DNA of 64,000 nucleotides from Clostridium_AM sp900759715 (GTDB lineage Bacteria; Bacillota; Clostridia; Clostridiales; Clostridiaceae), in NCBI GenBank assembly GCA_900759715.1, contig CAAEXF010000036.1, forward strand, positions 1-64,000, written 5' to 3'. Shown here piece by piece: positions 19,329-27,769 of the stretch. The notes under the pieces are model-generated. The model saw only the letters and a list, made by a program, of their open reading frames with translations. It made no database searches and was not told where the DNA came from. Every line of letters starts with the position of its first letter. Position 1 is the first letter of the stretch. Position numbers and translations under genes: made by a program.

Positions 19329-20624
19329 TTGAGGAATGTTTCATTAAAAGGAAACTTGTATATTATTATCTTAATGATTATTGTAGTGCCTTTGGCTGGC
19401 GAATTAAAACTATATCCTTTTCCTAATACCTTTAGAATTAGCTTTGGTATTCCAATATTTTTCTTACTTTTATTAGGAACACGAAAAATACCTTTAGTTA
19501 TATGTGGAATTCTTGTTGGAGCTTCTGTTCTTCTATTCCGGATCGCTTTAGATTCTAGTACCAGAGGACTTCTATTTGATTACTCTTTTACGCTTCATTT
19601 TCCAACATTTTTTTATTATGTGACTTATTCTTACATGTTTCATGTAACTCGATTGAATAATTTACATCGTCATCCACTTATAGTTGGCCTTTTATCTGTT
19701 ATAATAGAAACAGCTTCCAGCATTGTTGAGTTATCTATTAGACACTACTTTCTAAGAGATATTATTACTTTACCTATTTTAAATGAAGTTGTTGTTATTG
19801 CTATTATAAGGAGCTTTTTCGCTCTTGGGTTCTTTTATGCCATAAAACTTCATGAAGCTGAAATATCATCAATACAACAGCAAAAGCAAAATCAGCATAT
19901 GCTTTTACTTATATCTGGTTTATATGAGGAATCTATTCAACTGAAAAAGTCTCTGAAAGATGCTGAGGAAATTACTAGAGATTGTTATGAATTATATGAG
20001 AACTTACTAAATAATGAATGTTCCTTAGACTCAGAAGGACTAACGCAAAAAATATTAGGTATTGCTGGTCAAGTACATGAGATCAAGAAGGATAACCAAA
20101 GAATCTATTCTGGTCTTTCAGAGATGATTTCTGCAGAAAACTCAACGGATTATATGAGTATAACTGAAATAGGAAATATTATTATTCAAACAAATCATAA
20201 ATATGCTCAGTCTTTGGGAAAAGATATTAAATTTATTCTAAATATTGAGGATTCAATACCTTCTTTACATGTTTATACTACTTTATCACTTGTAAACAAT
20301 TTAGTTTCTAATGCTGTAGAATCTATAAAAAATACAGGTTTAATAAAAATATCTATCAGCAGAAGTGCAAAGTATATTGAATTTAAAGTTTTCGATACTG
20401 GTGCAGGCATTCCAAAACGGAAAACCGAATTAATTTTTAAGCCGGGATATACTACGAAATATGATGTAACTGGTAAACCTTCAACTGGCATGGGCCTTCC
20501 TTACGCTAAAGAAGTAGTAAATAATCTTAAAGGCTGCATCTTTGTTGAGAGTAACCCCGAAAAAAATGAAACCGTTTTTACTATACAACTACCAATTAGC
20601 AGTCTAGTGGAGAAAGGGTGGTAA
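19329..20624 (+). CDS. Membrane sensor histidine kinase, GlnK (YcbA)-like
   Basis: Signal sensor that autophosphorylates and passes phosphate to the next gene product. About six transmembrane helices fill residues 5-180. A coiled linker and a dimerisation segment follow, with the likely phospho-acceptor His in QVHEIKKDNQRI near residue 255. The HATPase domain has NNLVSNAVES (N box), FDTGAGIP (G1) and STGMGLPYAK (G2). The HEIKKDNQRI box and the partner type resemble Bacillus GlnK-GlnL, the glutamine-responsive pair. The start is a TTG at 19329 after aagggagtg. The ligand is unknown. Glutamate, glutamine or a dicarboxylate would fit the linked symporter. Confidence 0.88.
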   Translation: MRNVSLKGNLYIIILMIIVVPLAGELKLYPFPNTFRISFGIPIFFLLLLGTRKIPLVICGILVGASVLLFRIALDSSTRGLLFDYSFTLHFPTFFYYVTYSYMFHVTRLNNLHRHPLIVGLLSVIIETASSIVELSIRHYFLRDIITLPILNEVVVIAIIRSFFALGFFYAIKLHEAEISSIQQQKQNQHMLLLISGLYEESIQLKKSLKDAEEITRDCYELYENLLNNECSLDSEGLTQKILGIAGQVHEIKKDNQRIYSGLSEMISAENSTDYMSITEIGNIIIQTNHKYAQSLGKDIKFILNIEDSIPSLHVYTTLSLVNNLVSNAVESIKNTGLIKISISRSAKYIEFKVFDTGAGIPKRKTELIFKPGYTTKYDVTGKPSTGMGLPYAKEVVNNLKGCIFVESNPEKNETVFTIQLPISSLVEKGW

Positions 20625-20625
20625 T

Positions 20626-21546
20626 ATGAGATTTTTTATTGTTGACGATGATGAGGCTATCCGCTCAATGTTAGCTGAAATAATTGAGGATTATGATCTT
20701 GGTGAGATTGTTGGCGAAGCAGATAATGGTTCTATTATAGATAGTCACTTACTTAACTTGAAGAAAGTAGATATTCTTGTTATTGACTTATTAATGCCTA
20801 TTAAAGATGGAATTCAAACCATACATGATTTAAATGGAGATTTTCCCGGAAAAATTATCATGATTTCTCAGGTTGAAGATAAAGAAATGGTTGGCAAAGC
20901 GTATTCTCTGGGCGTTGAATATTACATTACTAAGCCAATTAATCGTTTAGAAGTAATAAGTGTCATTCAAAAAGTTGTTGAGCATATAAAACTGCAGAAG
21001 TCTATATATGATATTCAAAAAACCTTGAATGTATTAGAATTTGGTAAAGAAAAACACAAAGATGAAAATAACTTTATAAATAAAAATATAACCTTGGCAG
21101 GTCAGTTTCTATTAACAGAATTGGGAATGATCGGCGAAAGTGGAAGCAGAGACTTGTTAGATATGCTAGAATACTTATTTCAACAGGAGAAGCAAACTCC
21201 CTTTGAACATGAGTTTCCTCCTCTTAAAGACATCTTTACTACTGTAGCAAGTAAGAAATTAGGAATATCAGCTACTGCTGCAGATTTACAAAAGGAGATA
21301 AAGGCTTCTGAACAGAGGGTTAGACGAGCAATATTTCAGGCTTTAAATCATCTTGCTTCTCTTGGCCTTACTGATTATTCCAATCCTAAATTTGAGGAGT
21401 ATGCAACAAAGTTCTTTGATTTTACTGAAATTAGAAAAGTAATGTTGGAATTAGAAAATGACACTAAACCTTCAATATCTCGAATTCGTATTAATACAAA
21501 AAAATTTGTTAGAGTTCTTTATTTAGAATCTAAAAAAAGAATGTAA
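20626..21546 (+). CDS. Response regulator, GlnL (YcbB)-like
   Basis: The receiver domain (residues 1-120) has the acidic pocket Asp7-Asp8-Asp9, phospho-acceptor Asp54, Ser81 and Lys103. The C-terminal half (about 150-306) matches the YcbB/GlnL-type output domain and contains a helix-turn-helix-like stretch (ATAADLQKEIKASEQRVRRA, near 218-237). It begins one base after the kinase stop codon, with the RBS (aaagggtgg) inside the kinase gene, so the pair is translationally linked. It probably activates the divergent symporter promoter. Its stop is 26 bp from the right repeat, so it is the last gene of the element. Confidence 0.88.
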   Translation: MRFFIVDDDEAIRSMLAEIIEDYDLGEIVGEADNGSIIDSHLLNLKKVDILVIDLLMPIKDGIQTIHDLNGDFPGKIIMISQVEDKEMVGKAYSLGVEYYITKPINRLEVISVIQKVVEHIKLQKSIYDIQKTLNVLEFGKEKHKDENNFINKNITLAGQFLLTELGMIGESGSRDLLDMLEYLFQQEKQTPFEHEFPPLKDIFTTVASKKLGISATAADLQKEIKASEQRVRRAIFQALNHLASLGLTDYSNPKFEEYATKFFDFTEIRKVMLELENDTKPSISRIRINTKKFVRVLYLESKKRM

Positions 21547-21571
21547 TTCTTCATGTGTCTTTAAGAGGCTT

Positions 21572-21582
21572 CACCTCATGTA
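21572..21582 (+). repeat. attR core, 11-bp direct repeat
   Basis: Second copy of cacctcatgta. The host ATPase frame resumes immediately after it with GTG GAC CCT. Both copies lie on the same strand, as expected for excision by deletion. Confidence 0.85.
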
Positions 21583-22401
21583 GTGGACCCTCAAAATCCT
21601 GGTGCAGTAGATGAAGTATTAAATATGGGTGCCCATTGGAATGAAGAAGGTTTTAAAAAATATAGAGAAAATATAATAAAGACAAATAAACAGATTCAAG
21701 CTACATTTCAAAGAGCATATAGATTTATAGGCGCTGCAAAGCTTGTACATGATGATTGGAGTAATTATAATAAAGTTTTTTTAGACTATTCAAAGTTGGC
21801 ATCATTAGAAGAAGACATAAAGAGTAAGATTTTATCTCAATATGAGCCTACTAATATAGGAAGTGAAAGGCACTTATTTGCTACAGCATTTACACCTAAT
21901 GGTATTATAACTTTCATGGATGAACTATGTGCTGATTGCGAGAAAGTATATGTATTAAATGGTGGGCCAGGTACTGGTAAGACACAAATTCTAAAGTTTA
22001 TGGTGAACGAATCATTGAAAAGAGGTCTTTTTGTTGAAATATATCATGATCCTCTTATTCCTGAAAGAATTGAGCATATTATAATACCAGATTTAAAAAC
22101 TGCAATAGTAACTTCAAACGAAATAAACAATAAGAAATTTAATGGTATTCAAATTTATATGGAAAACCTTGTAGACTATTCTCTTGTTGATAAAGATGAA
22201 TTACAAAGGGATAAAGAGACTTTTTATGATCTTTTAAATAAAGGACTTTCTATTATATCCTCTGCTAAAAAACTTCATGATGACCTTGAAATATATTATA
22301 TAGGAAATATGATTTTTAAAGATATGGATGAGGCTTATAATAATTTAATAAACAAACTTTTAAAATATGAAGAAGATTATAAGAAAGAACAGGGTTTATA
22401 A
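21583..22401 (+). pseudogene. 3' part of the interrupted tandem P-loop ATPase gene
   Basis: These 272 codons continue the ATPase begun at 15523. They include a second Walker A motif (GGPGTGKT) at about residues 127-134 of this fragment. The first codon GTG (Val) follows the right repeat directly and would be residue 96 of the restored 367-residue protein. The next residues, DPQNPGAVDE, complete a segment begun by DGTAPHV in the left fragment. The fragment has no RBS at this point and shows no further stop codons or frameshifts, so the gene is undecayed apart from the insertion. That argues for recent insertion or regular excision. Confidence 0.9.
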
Positions 22402-22416
22402 CCATAAACCCTGTTC
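22385..22416. terminator. Bidirectional terminator between the ATPase and hydE
   Basis: agaacagggtttat pairs with ataaaccctgttct around a 4-nt loop, overlapping the ATPase stop codon and ending just before the hydE stop. It is placed to end both convergent transcripts, though the T runs are short. Confidence 0.75.
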
Positions 22417-22419
22417 TTC

Positions 22420-23454
22420 TTATTTCCTTATTCTGAATCCTTTAGTATCTGAAACAACTCTACCTATAGAAGTAATTTTTCCTGTGATACAGCCTCTACA
22501 GTGTGCAGGAGTATCACCTGTACAAATCTTACCTGGATAAAGAGCATATAATTTTCTATATTCACCTTCAGTTACATTTGGCATAACTACATTAGCTCCA
22601 CTCTTAAGCGCTATAATTCTTCCATTTTTATTGAGACTTTCCATAGCAGTAGTTGCCGGAATGTTCACATCAGGCATTAATAATCTTGTTATTGCCATAA
22701 CTTTTAAACTTGTCGTAAATTCTCCACCTTTTTCATCCTTCAAAGGAGTATCTTCATTAGGAATAAAGGGTCCAATTCCTATCATATCTGCTCCTATTTC
22801 TTTAAAGAATAAAATATCATCAGCTAGCGAACTTAATGTTTGATTTGGCAAACCAACTAAGCAACCTGTACCAACCTCATAACCTAATTCCTTTATATCC
22901 TTTAAGCATCTTTTTCTCTCCTCATGACTCATTCCCGGATCCATATCCTCATATAAGGCTTTATCGGTAGTCTCTATTCTGATTAGATACCTATCAGCTC
23001 CTGCTTCCTTATAAGACTTATATTCTTCAAAAGTTTTCTCTCCTACACTTACGGTAATTGCCACACCTAGTTTCTTAATATTGGATATTATGTATTTCAT
23101 ATTGTCTACAGTATAAAAATCGTCTTCCCCGGATTGCATTACTATTGTTTTGTATCCATAACTAACTGCTTTCTTGGCTAAGTCTATTATTTCATCTGGT
23201 GATAATCTATACCTTTTTACGTTCTTGTTAGATGCCCTTAGTCCACAGTACAAACAATTTCTTTTGCATATATTAGAAAACTCTATTAATCCTCTTAAAT
23301 GCACTTCATCTCCAACATATTTTTTTCTCACTCTATCTGCTGCATTAAAAAGTTCCTCATTACAGTTATCATCTTCTAATATTTTAATTATTTCTTCCCT
23401 ATCTAAAATATGAGCCAGTTCTGCTTTTTTTATCAATTCAACGCTTGTACTCAT
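22420..23454 (-). CDS. hydE: [FeFe]-hydrogenase maturation radical SAM protein HydE
   Basis: Radical-SAM enzyme that helps build the dithiomethylamine-containing H-cluster of [FeFe] hydrogenase. The SAM cluster ligands are Cys63, Cys67 and Cys70 (CKRNCLYC). A second cluster site is seen as Cys311, Cys319 and Cys322 (ICTGDTPAHCRGC). These positions and spacings match what is known of Thermotoga HydE. The length of 344 residues is typical. No hydF, hydG or hydrogenase gene is in the window, so the maturation genes are scattered. Biotin synthase is excluded by the C-terminal cysteines and overall sequence. A HydE-like paralogue of other function is a lesser possibility. Confidence 0.93.
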   Translation of the reverse strand: MSTSVELIKKAELAHILDREEIIKILEDDNCNEELFNAADRVRKKYVGDEVHLRGLIEFSNICKRNCLYCGLRASNKNVKRYRLSPDEIIDLAKKAVSYGYKTIVMQSGEDDFYTVDNMKYIISNIKKLGVAITVSVGEKTFEEYKSYKEAGADRYLIRIETTDKALYEDMDPGMSHEERKRCLKDIKELGYEVGTGCLVGLPNQTLSSLADDILFFKEIGADMIGIGPFIPNEDTPLKDEKGGEFTTSLKVMAITRLLMPDVNIPATTAMESLNKNGRIIALKSGANVVMPNVTEGEYRKLYALYPGKICTGDTPAHCRGCITGKITSIGRVVSDTKGFRIRK

Positions 23455-23606
23455 CTCTCACACAAATCCTTTCTTAAATAATTTTAATCTATCTATAATT
23501 ATTTTAATAAAATAATTGAAATTTAACTAGATGTATATTTTAAATTTATAAAATATACTAAATTATTTATATAATTTTACAAATTACATAATAAAATTAT
23601 ATAAAT

Positions 23607-23638
23607 AAAGGAGCCTTCAAAATCTGAAAGCTCTTTTA
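23607..23638 (-). terminator. Terminator of helD
   Basis: The stem aaagagctttcag with ctgaaggctcctt-like complement (23607-23637) overlaps the helD stop codon. It is followed on the minus strand by a T-containing stretch. Confidence 0.6.
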
Positions 23639-25771
23639 TTTAATCGAGGGAGTTCTATAAACATGTAATTGATGTAATGCCCTTGTGGCCATTACATATT
23701 TTAATTTATCTTCTTCATTATAAACATCTTTTTCAGTGTCAATAAATATAACAGCGTCAAATTCTAAGCCTTTAGCAAAATAGCTAGGCAATATAACTTC
23801 TCCGCTTGTATAAATTATATCTTCCCTATCCAACGCCTTTATATGAATATTTTTCTTAAGGAGCTTACCTATAGTATCTGTTTCCGCTAAGTCTCTGCAA
23901 ATTACAGCAATACTTTCATAACCCTTTTTTCTCAGCTCAGAAACATCCTCAATTATTTCATATGCAAGATCATTCAAATTATTTATCTGTTTTTCTATGA
24001 CCTCTTCACCATTTCTAACTATAGCAGTAGTTTCATTATTTTCTATGTATTTATTAGCATAGTCAATTATTTCTTTTGTAGATCTATAGCTTTTTGAAAG
24101 GGTAAAGGTGTGTACATCTAAACCAACTAATATATTTTCTAAATCTAGCATCGCTGGATTCCCATTTATAGGCATTATTCTCTGATTGCTATCACCTACT
24201 ATAGTGAAAGATTTACATGCTGTTAGCTCCTGTATTATGCGAAACTGTAATGGAGAATAATCTTGTGCCTCATCTATAACAATATGTCTTATTTCACTAC
24301 TGTACTTTAACCCTTCTAGCTTTATCTTTAGATAAATAATCGCTGCTAAATCATCGTAGGTTAATTCCTTGCCCTGATTAAACTCATCGTATATTTCGAT
24401 AATATTCGGGTTATCTAGCCATAGCAATTCTCTCTTAATTCTAATTACTTCTTGTATCGTTTCTCTTATTCTGTTTCTTTTTATAAACTCAAGATTGTTA
24501 CGCTGATTCTTTAATTCCTCTTCTGACAGTTTGCTAATTGCCTCTTGATGTTCCTTTTTTATCTGCCTTATTATATTATCTCTCTCATCTTTTATTTTAG
24601 AATATATTATTCTCTTTATTTTTCTACTTCTTCTGAATAAAGGCATAGATTTAAAGTGGTAGTCAAACATTTTATCTATTTCTTCCACATTAACTATAGC
24701 TTTCTCATAGAATTTTACACTTTCTATTTTAAAATGTTTATGATCTAAATCCTCTATGATTTTATCTAGTTCCTTGATATATTCTAATGATCCTTTATAT
24801 GCTATATCTTCATTAAATACTTTATCTCCACTTAGTATTTTCTCCATATAATCTTTGAAACTCATTACTTTTTCCAAGTTCAAAATATCCATGGCAAAAT
24901 CTTTAAATGTAAGCTGTTTTACTCCTACTTCTCCAAGGCTAGGTAAAACTGTTGATATATAATCCATAAATATGCTATTAGGTCCTAAAATTAGAACCTT
25001 ATCTTGTAATACATTTCTATAATTATATAGTAGATAAGCTACTCTATGTAGTGCTATAGTGGTTTTACCGCTTCCTGCAACCCCATCTACTACAGTAACT
25101 TGATTACGTGGCTGTCTTATCAAGTTATCCTGTTCAGCTTGTATTGTCATTATTATATCTTTTAACTTTTCTTCGGTATTTTTACTTAATACCATTTGAA
25201 GTATCTCATCTTTTACATCTACACTTGTATCAAACATTCCAAGTAGCTCTGCTTTTTTTATTATGAACTGTCTTTTAGATAAAACATTGGCATTTATTTC
25301 TCCTAAAGGTCCCCTATAAGTTATTTCTCCAAGTTTACCTGCGTAAAACAACGCAGCAATAGGTGATCTCCAATCAATTACTACAGGCTCATACTCATCA
25401 CTTCTAGTTAATCCAAATCTGCCTATGTACATATCCTCAGTTCCAAATTCATCTTCAAAATTAACTTTACCAAAGTAAGGAGAGTTACTAAGTATAGTAA
25501 GCTCCCTTAACTTTCTATCAATAATTCTAAATGTTTCTTCCCTGACAAATCTTTCATGATCAAAATATTCTATTAACTTATCTTCATCATCTCTATATTC
25601 TTCAATATTCTTTTTTCTTAGATTTATAATGTTTTCTGTAACTTCTCTTCTTTTATTTGTATATTTAAGAATTTGACTTTTTATTTCTTCAACTACATCG
25701 TTAAGCTTTTCTTGCTCAAAAACAAATTCAAATTCCTTTTTCAGTTCCTTTTCCAAATCATTATTTTCCAT
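23636..25771 (-). CDS. helD: UvrD-like helicase, HelD family
   Basis: Superfamily 1 ATPase of the HelD type, which in Bacillus binds RNA polymerase and recycles stalled complexes. The order is: an N-terminal charged coiled coil (about 1-80), a conserved YIGRFGL/DWRSPIAALFY block, Walker A in VAGSGKTTIALHR near 235, a helical insertion, Walker B VIDEAQDYSPLQ near 515, and the C-terminal motif ATRALHQLHVY. The 711 residues are somewhat shorter than Bacillus HelD (774). I start at the ATG at 25771, which has ggag 9 bases upstream. The ATG 5 codons earlier lacks spacing. It follows ftsH by about 16 bp and probably shares its transcript. Confidence 0.9.
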   Translation of the reverse strand: MENNDLEKELKKEFEFVFEQEKLNDVVEEIKSQILKYTNKRREVTENIINLRKKNIEEYRDDEDKLIEYFDHERFVREETFRIIDRKLRELTILSNSPYFGKVNFEDEFGTEDMYIGRFGLTRSDEYEPVVIDWRSPIAALFYAGKLGEITYRGPLGEINANVLSKRQFIIKKAELLGMFDTSVDVKDEILQMVLSKNTEEKLKDIIMTIQAEQDNLIRQPRNQVTVVDGVAGSGKTTIALHRVAYLLYNYRNVLQDKVLILGPNSIFMDYISTVLPSLGEVGVKQLTFKDFAMDILNLEKVMSFKDYMEKILSGDKVFNEDIAYKGSLEYIKELDKIIEDLDHKHFKIESVKFYEKAIVNVEEIDKMFDYHFKSMPLFRRSRKIKRIIYSKIKDERDNIIRQIKKEHQEAISKLSEEELKNQRNNLEFIKRNRIRETIQEVIRIKRELLWLDNPNIIEIYDEFNQGKELTYDDLAAIIYLKIKLEGLKYSSEIRHIVIDEAQDYSPLQFRIIQELTACKSFTIVGDSNQRIMPINGNPAMLDLENILVGLDVHTFTLSKSYRSTKEIIDYANKYIENNETTAIVRNGEEVIEKQINNLNDLAYEIIEDVSELRKKGYESIAVICRDLAETDTIGKLLKKNIHIKALDREDIIYTSGEVILPSYFAKGLEFDAVIFIDTEKDVYNEEDKLKYVMATRALHQLHVYRTPSIK

Positions 25772-25787
25772 AATGAAAATCTCCATT

Positions 25788-27638
25788 CTACTCTTGTTCT
25801 TCTACCAAAGGATTTTCTAATGATTTATCCCCTTTTACCATTTCCATAAATTCATTTCCCATAAGCGTTTCCTTTTCTAACAGTCTCTCTGATATCTCTG
25901 TTAGCAAAGTTCTATTATCTTTAAGTAAGTCTATAACCTTCTCATGGGCCTCTTTTATTATTTTCAGTGTTTCCTCATCTATAATAGCAGCAGTTTCAGC
26001 ACTGCAGTTTAACACTGGCCTTCCATCTAAATATCTATTTTGAATAGATTCAAGCCCCATCATATCAAATCTTTCTGACATTCCATACATTGTTACCATA
26101 CTTCTTGCCGTTTGTGTTGCTCTTTCTATATCATTAGAAGCTCCCGTAGACATAGTGTTAAACTCTACTTCTTCTGCAGCTCTTCCACCTAACATTACAC
26201 ATATTTGATCTATCATTTCTTCCTTTGTTATTAGATACTTTTCCTCAGCTGGAAGCTGCATAGTATATCCTAATGCCCCCATAGTTCTAGGTACTATGGT
26301 GATTTTATGAACTGGATCTGTATTTTTTAAAAGGGCTGCTACTAACGCATGACCTACTTCATGGAAAGCTACTGACCTTTTCTCTTTATCAGACAATATT
26401 CTATCCTTCTTCTCCTTACCAGCGATTATTACTTCAACAGCTTCTTCTAGATCCTCTTGTATTACTTCTTTTCTTCTGCTTTTCACCGCTCTCAAAGCTG
26501 CCTCATTAATTATATTTGCTAAATCTGCACCTACTGCACCTGGAGTTCCTTTAGCTATAGCATTCATGTCAACACTTTCAGATATTTTGACACCCTTTGA
26601 GTGAACCTTTAAGATCTCTTCTCTACCCTTTAAATCTGGTCTGTCTGCTATTACTCTTCGATCAAACCTGCCTGGTCTTAAAAGAGCCTTATCTAATACC
26701 TCTGGTCTGTTAGTCGCCGCTAGGATTACAACACCTTTAGATGAATCAAATCCATCCATCTCTGCCAGCAATTGATTTAAGGTTTGTTCTCTCTCATCAT
26801 TTCCAGCTATGTTACCTTCTCTGCTTTTACCTATAGCATCTATTTCATCTATAAATATTATACAAGGTGCTTTCTCCTGTGCCTGTTCAAACAGATCCCT
26901 AACCCTAGAAGCTCCCATTCCTACAAACATTTCTACAAATGCTGATCCTGATATAGAGAAAAATGGTACTTTGGCTTCTCCAGCTACTGCTTTTGCTAAT
27001 AAGGTTTTTCCTGTTCCTGGAGGACCTACAAGCAGAGCTCCCTTTGGAAGTTTAGCTCCTATATCCGTATATTTCTTAGGATTATGAAGGAAGTCTACAA
27101 TTTCAACCAAAGATTCCTTAGCCTCTTCTTGCCCAGCTACATCGTTAAAGTTTACGCCTGTTTCATTTTCTGCATATATCTTTGCTGTATTTTTCCCAAA
27201 AGACATAACCCCACTTCCCATTTTCTTATCAAGTCTTCCAAAAAGAATTCTACCAAGAAACATAAATATTATTATTGGAAGTATCCAATTTATAAAAAAA
27301 TTCTTTATTGGATTATTCTCTTGAGGGGCTCCCCCATACTGTACATGTGCTGCATCTAGTTTTTTAATTAAATCAGGATCATCAACTTTCTCAGTATATA
27401 ATATTTTACTCTTTTCTCCTTCTTTGGTTTTAGGAGTAATAACTATTTTATCTCTTGTTATTTGTACCTCTTTGACCTTATTCTGAGAAACATATGTCAC
27501 AAAATCGCTATACTTTATATGTTGAGTTTTTACATTAACCATATAATCATTAAGAAAAAACATAATAATAGCGACCACTATTGCATAATAAATTCCATAT
27601 TTAAGTTTATTACCATCAAACTTTTTATTACCAAACAT
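25788..27638 (-). CDS. ftsH: ATP-dependent zinc metalloprotease FtsH
   Basis: Membrane-bound AAA+ protease that degrades misfolded membrane proteins and short-lived regulators. It has two N-terminal transmembrane helices (about 10-28 and 105-125) flanking an extracytoplasmic domain. The AAA module has Walker A GPPGTGKT at 205-212, Walker B IIFIDEIDAIG and the second-region-of-homology arginines (RPGRFDRR). The protease domain has the zinc motif HEVGH at 426-430. The ATG at 27638 has ggagg 6 bases upstream. An in-frame start 7 codons earlier is less likely. The 616-residue length is normal. It is usually located beside tilS/hpt, which are not seen here. Confidence 0.97.
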   Translation of the reverse strand: MFGNKKFDGNKLKYGIYYAIVVAIIMFFLNDYMVNVKTQHIKYSDFVTYVSQNKVKEVQITRDKIVITPKTKEGEKSKILYTEKVDDPDLIKKLDAAHVQYGGAPQENNPIKNFFINWILPIIIFMFLGRILFGRLDKKMGSGVMSFGKNTAKIYAENETGVNFNDVAGQEEAKESLVEIVDFLHNPKKYTDIGAKLPKGALLVGPPGTGKTLLAKAVAGEAKVPFFSISGSAFVEMFVGMGASRVRDLFEQAQEKAPCIIFIDEIDAIGKSREGNIAGNDEREQTLNQLLAEMDGFDSSKGVVILAATNRPEVLDKALLRPGRFDRRVIADRPDLKGREEILKVHSKGVKISESVDMNAIAKGTPGAVGADLANIINEAALRAVKSRRKEVIQEDLEEAVEVIIAGKEKKDRILSDKEKRSVAFHEVGHALVAALLKNTDPVHKITIVPRTMGALGYTMQLPAEEKYLITKEEMIDQICVMLGGRAAEEVEFNTMSTGASNDIERATQTARSMVTMYGMSERFDMMGLESIQNRYLDGRPVLNCSAETAAIIDEETLKIIKEAHEKVIDLLKDNRTLLTEISERLLEKETLMGNEFMEMVKGDKSLENPLVEEQE

Positions 27639-27656
27639 GTCAAGCCTCCATATCAA

Positions 27657-27700
27657 CATAATTATAAATTACATAATTATAAATTACATAATTATATTAT
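27657..27700. repeat. 15-bp tandem repeat in the ftsH upstream region
   Basis: The unit cataattataaatta occurs twice exactly, followed by a partial third copy. The array begins about 20 bp upstream of the ftsH start, between it and the M20 gene. It overlaps where the ftsH promoter would be, so copy number could alter spacing. Any effect is speculation. Confidence 0.7.
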
Positions 27701-27769
27701 AACAATAAAACTACTTTTACTAATAGTTTTTACAAATTGTTTTAAAGTAATTTTTAAATTATCTATATT

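Larger units (their letters stand above)
15808..21582. mobile_element. 5775-bp serine-recombinase element carrying a symporter and two-component system
   Basis: The segment is bounded by the 11-bp direct repeats and splits an ATPase gene. Removing it with one repeat copy gives DGTAPHV-VDPQNPGAVDE in one uninterrupted frame of 367 codons. Contents are the recombinase (minus, ending 22 bp from the left repeat), a 40-codon ORF (minus), the symporter (minus), a histidine kinase and a response regulator (plus, ending 26 bp from the right repeat). There is no transposase, relaxase, replication or phage gene. Large serine recombinases typically act between short att cores, which fits. Present excisability and mobility are inferred. 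Confidence 0.88.

Noticed and set aside
15808..21582. A prophage, conjugative element or transposon carrying a DDE transposase
   Set aside because: No structural, lysis, relaxase, coupling-protein, replication or transposase gene is present. The only mobility gene is the serine recombinase.
21583..22401. A separate 272-residue gene starting at the GTG
   Set aside because: There is no ribosome-binding site, and the GTG is the valine codon next to the right repeat. The sequence completes the left fragment.
27657..27700. A CRISPR array
   Set aside because: The 15-bp units are directly adjacent with no spacers, and no cas gene is in the window.
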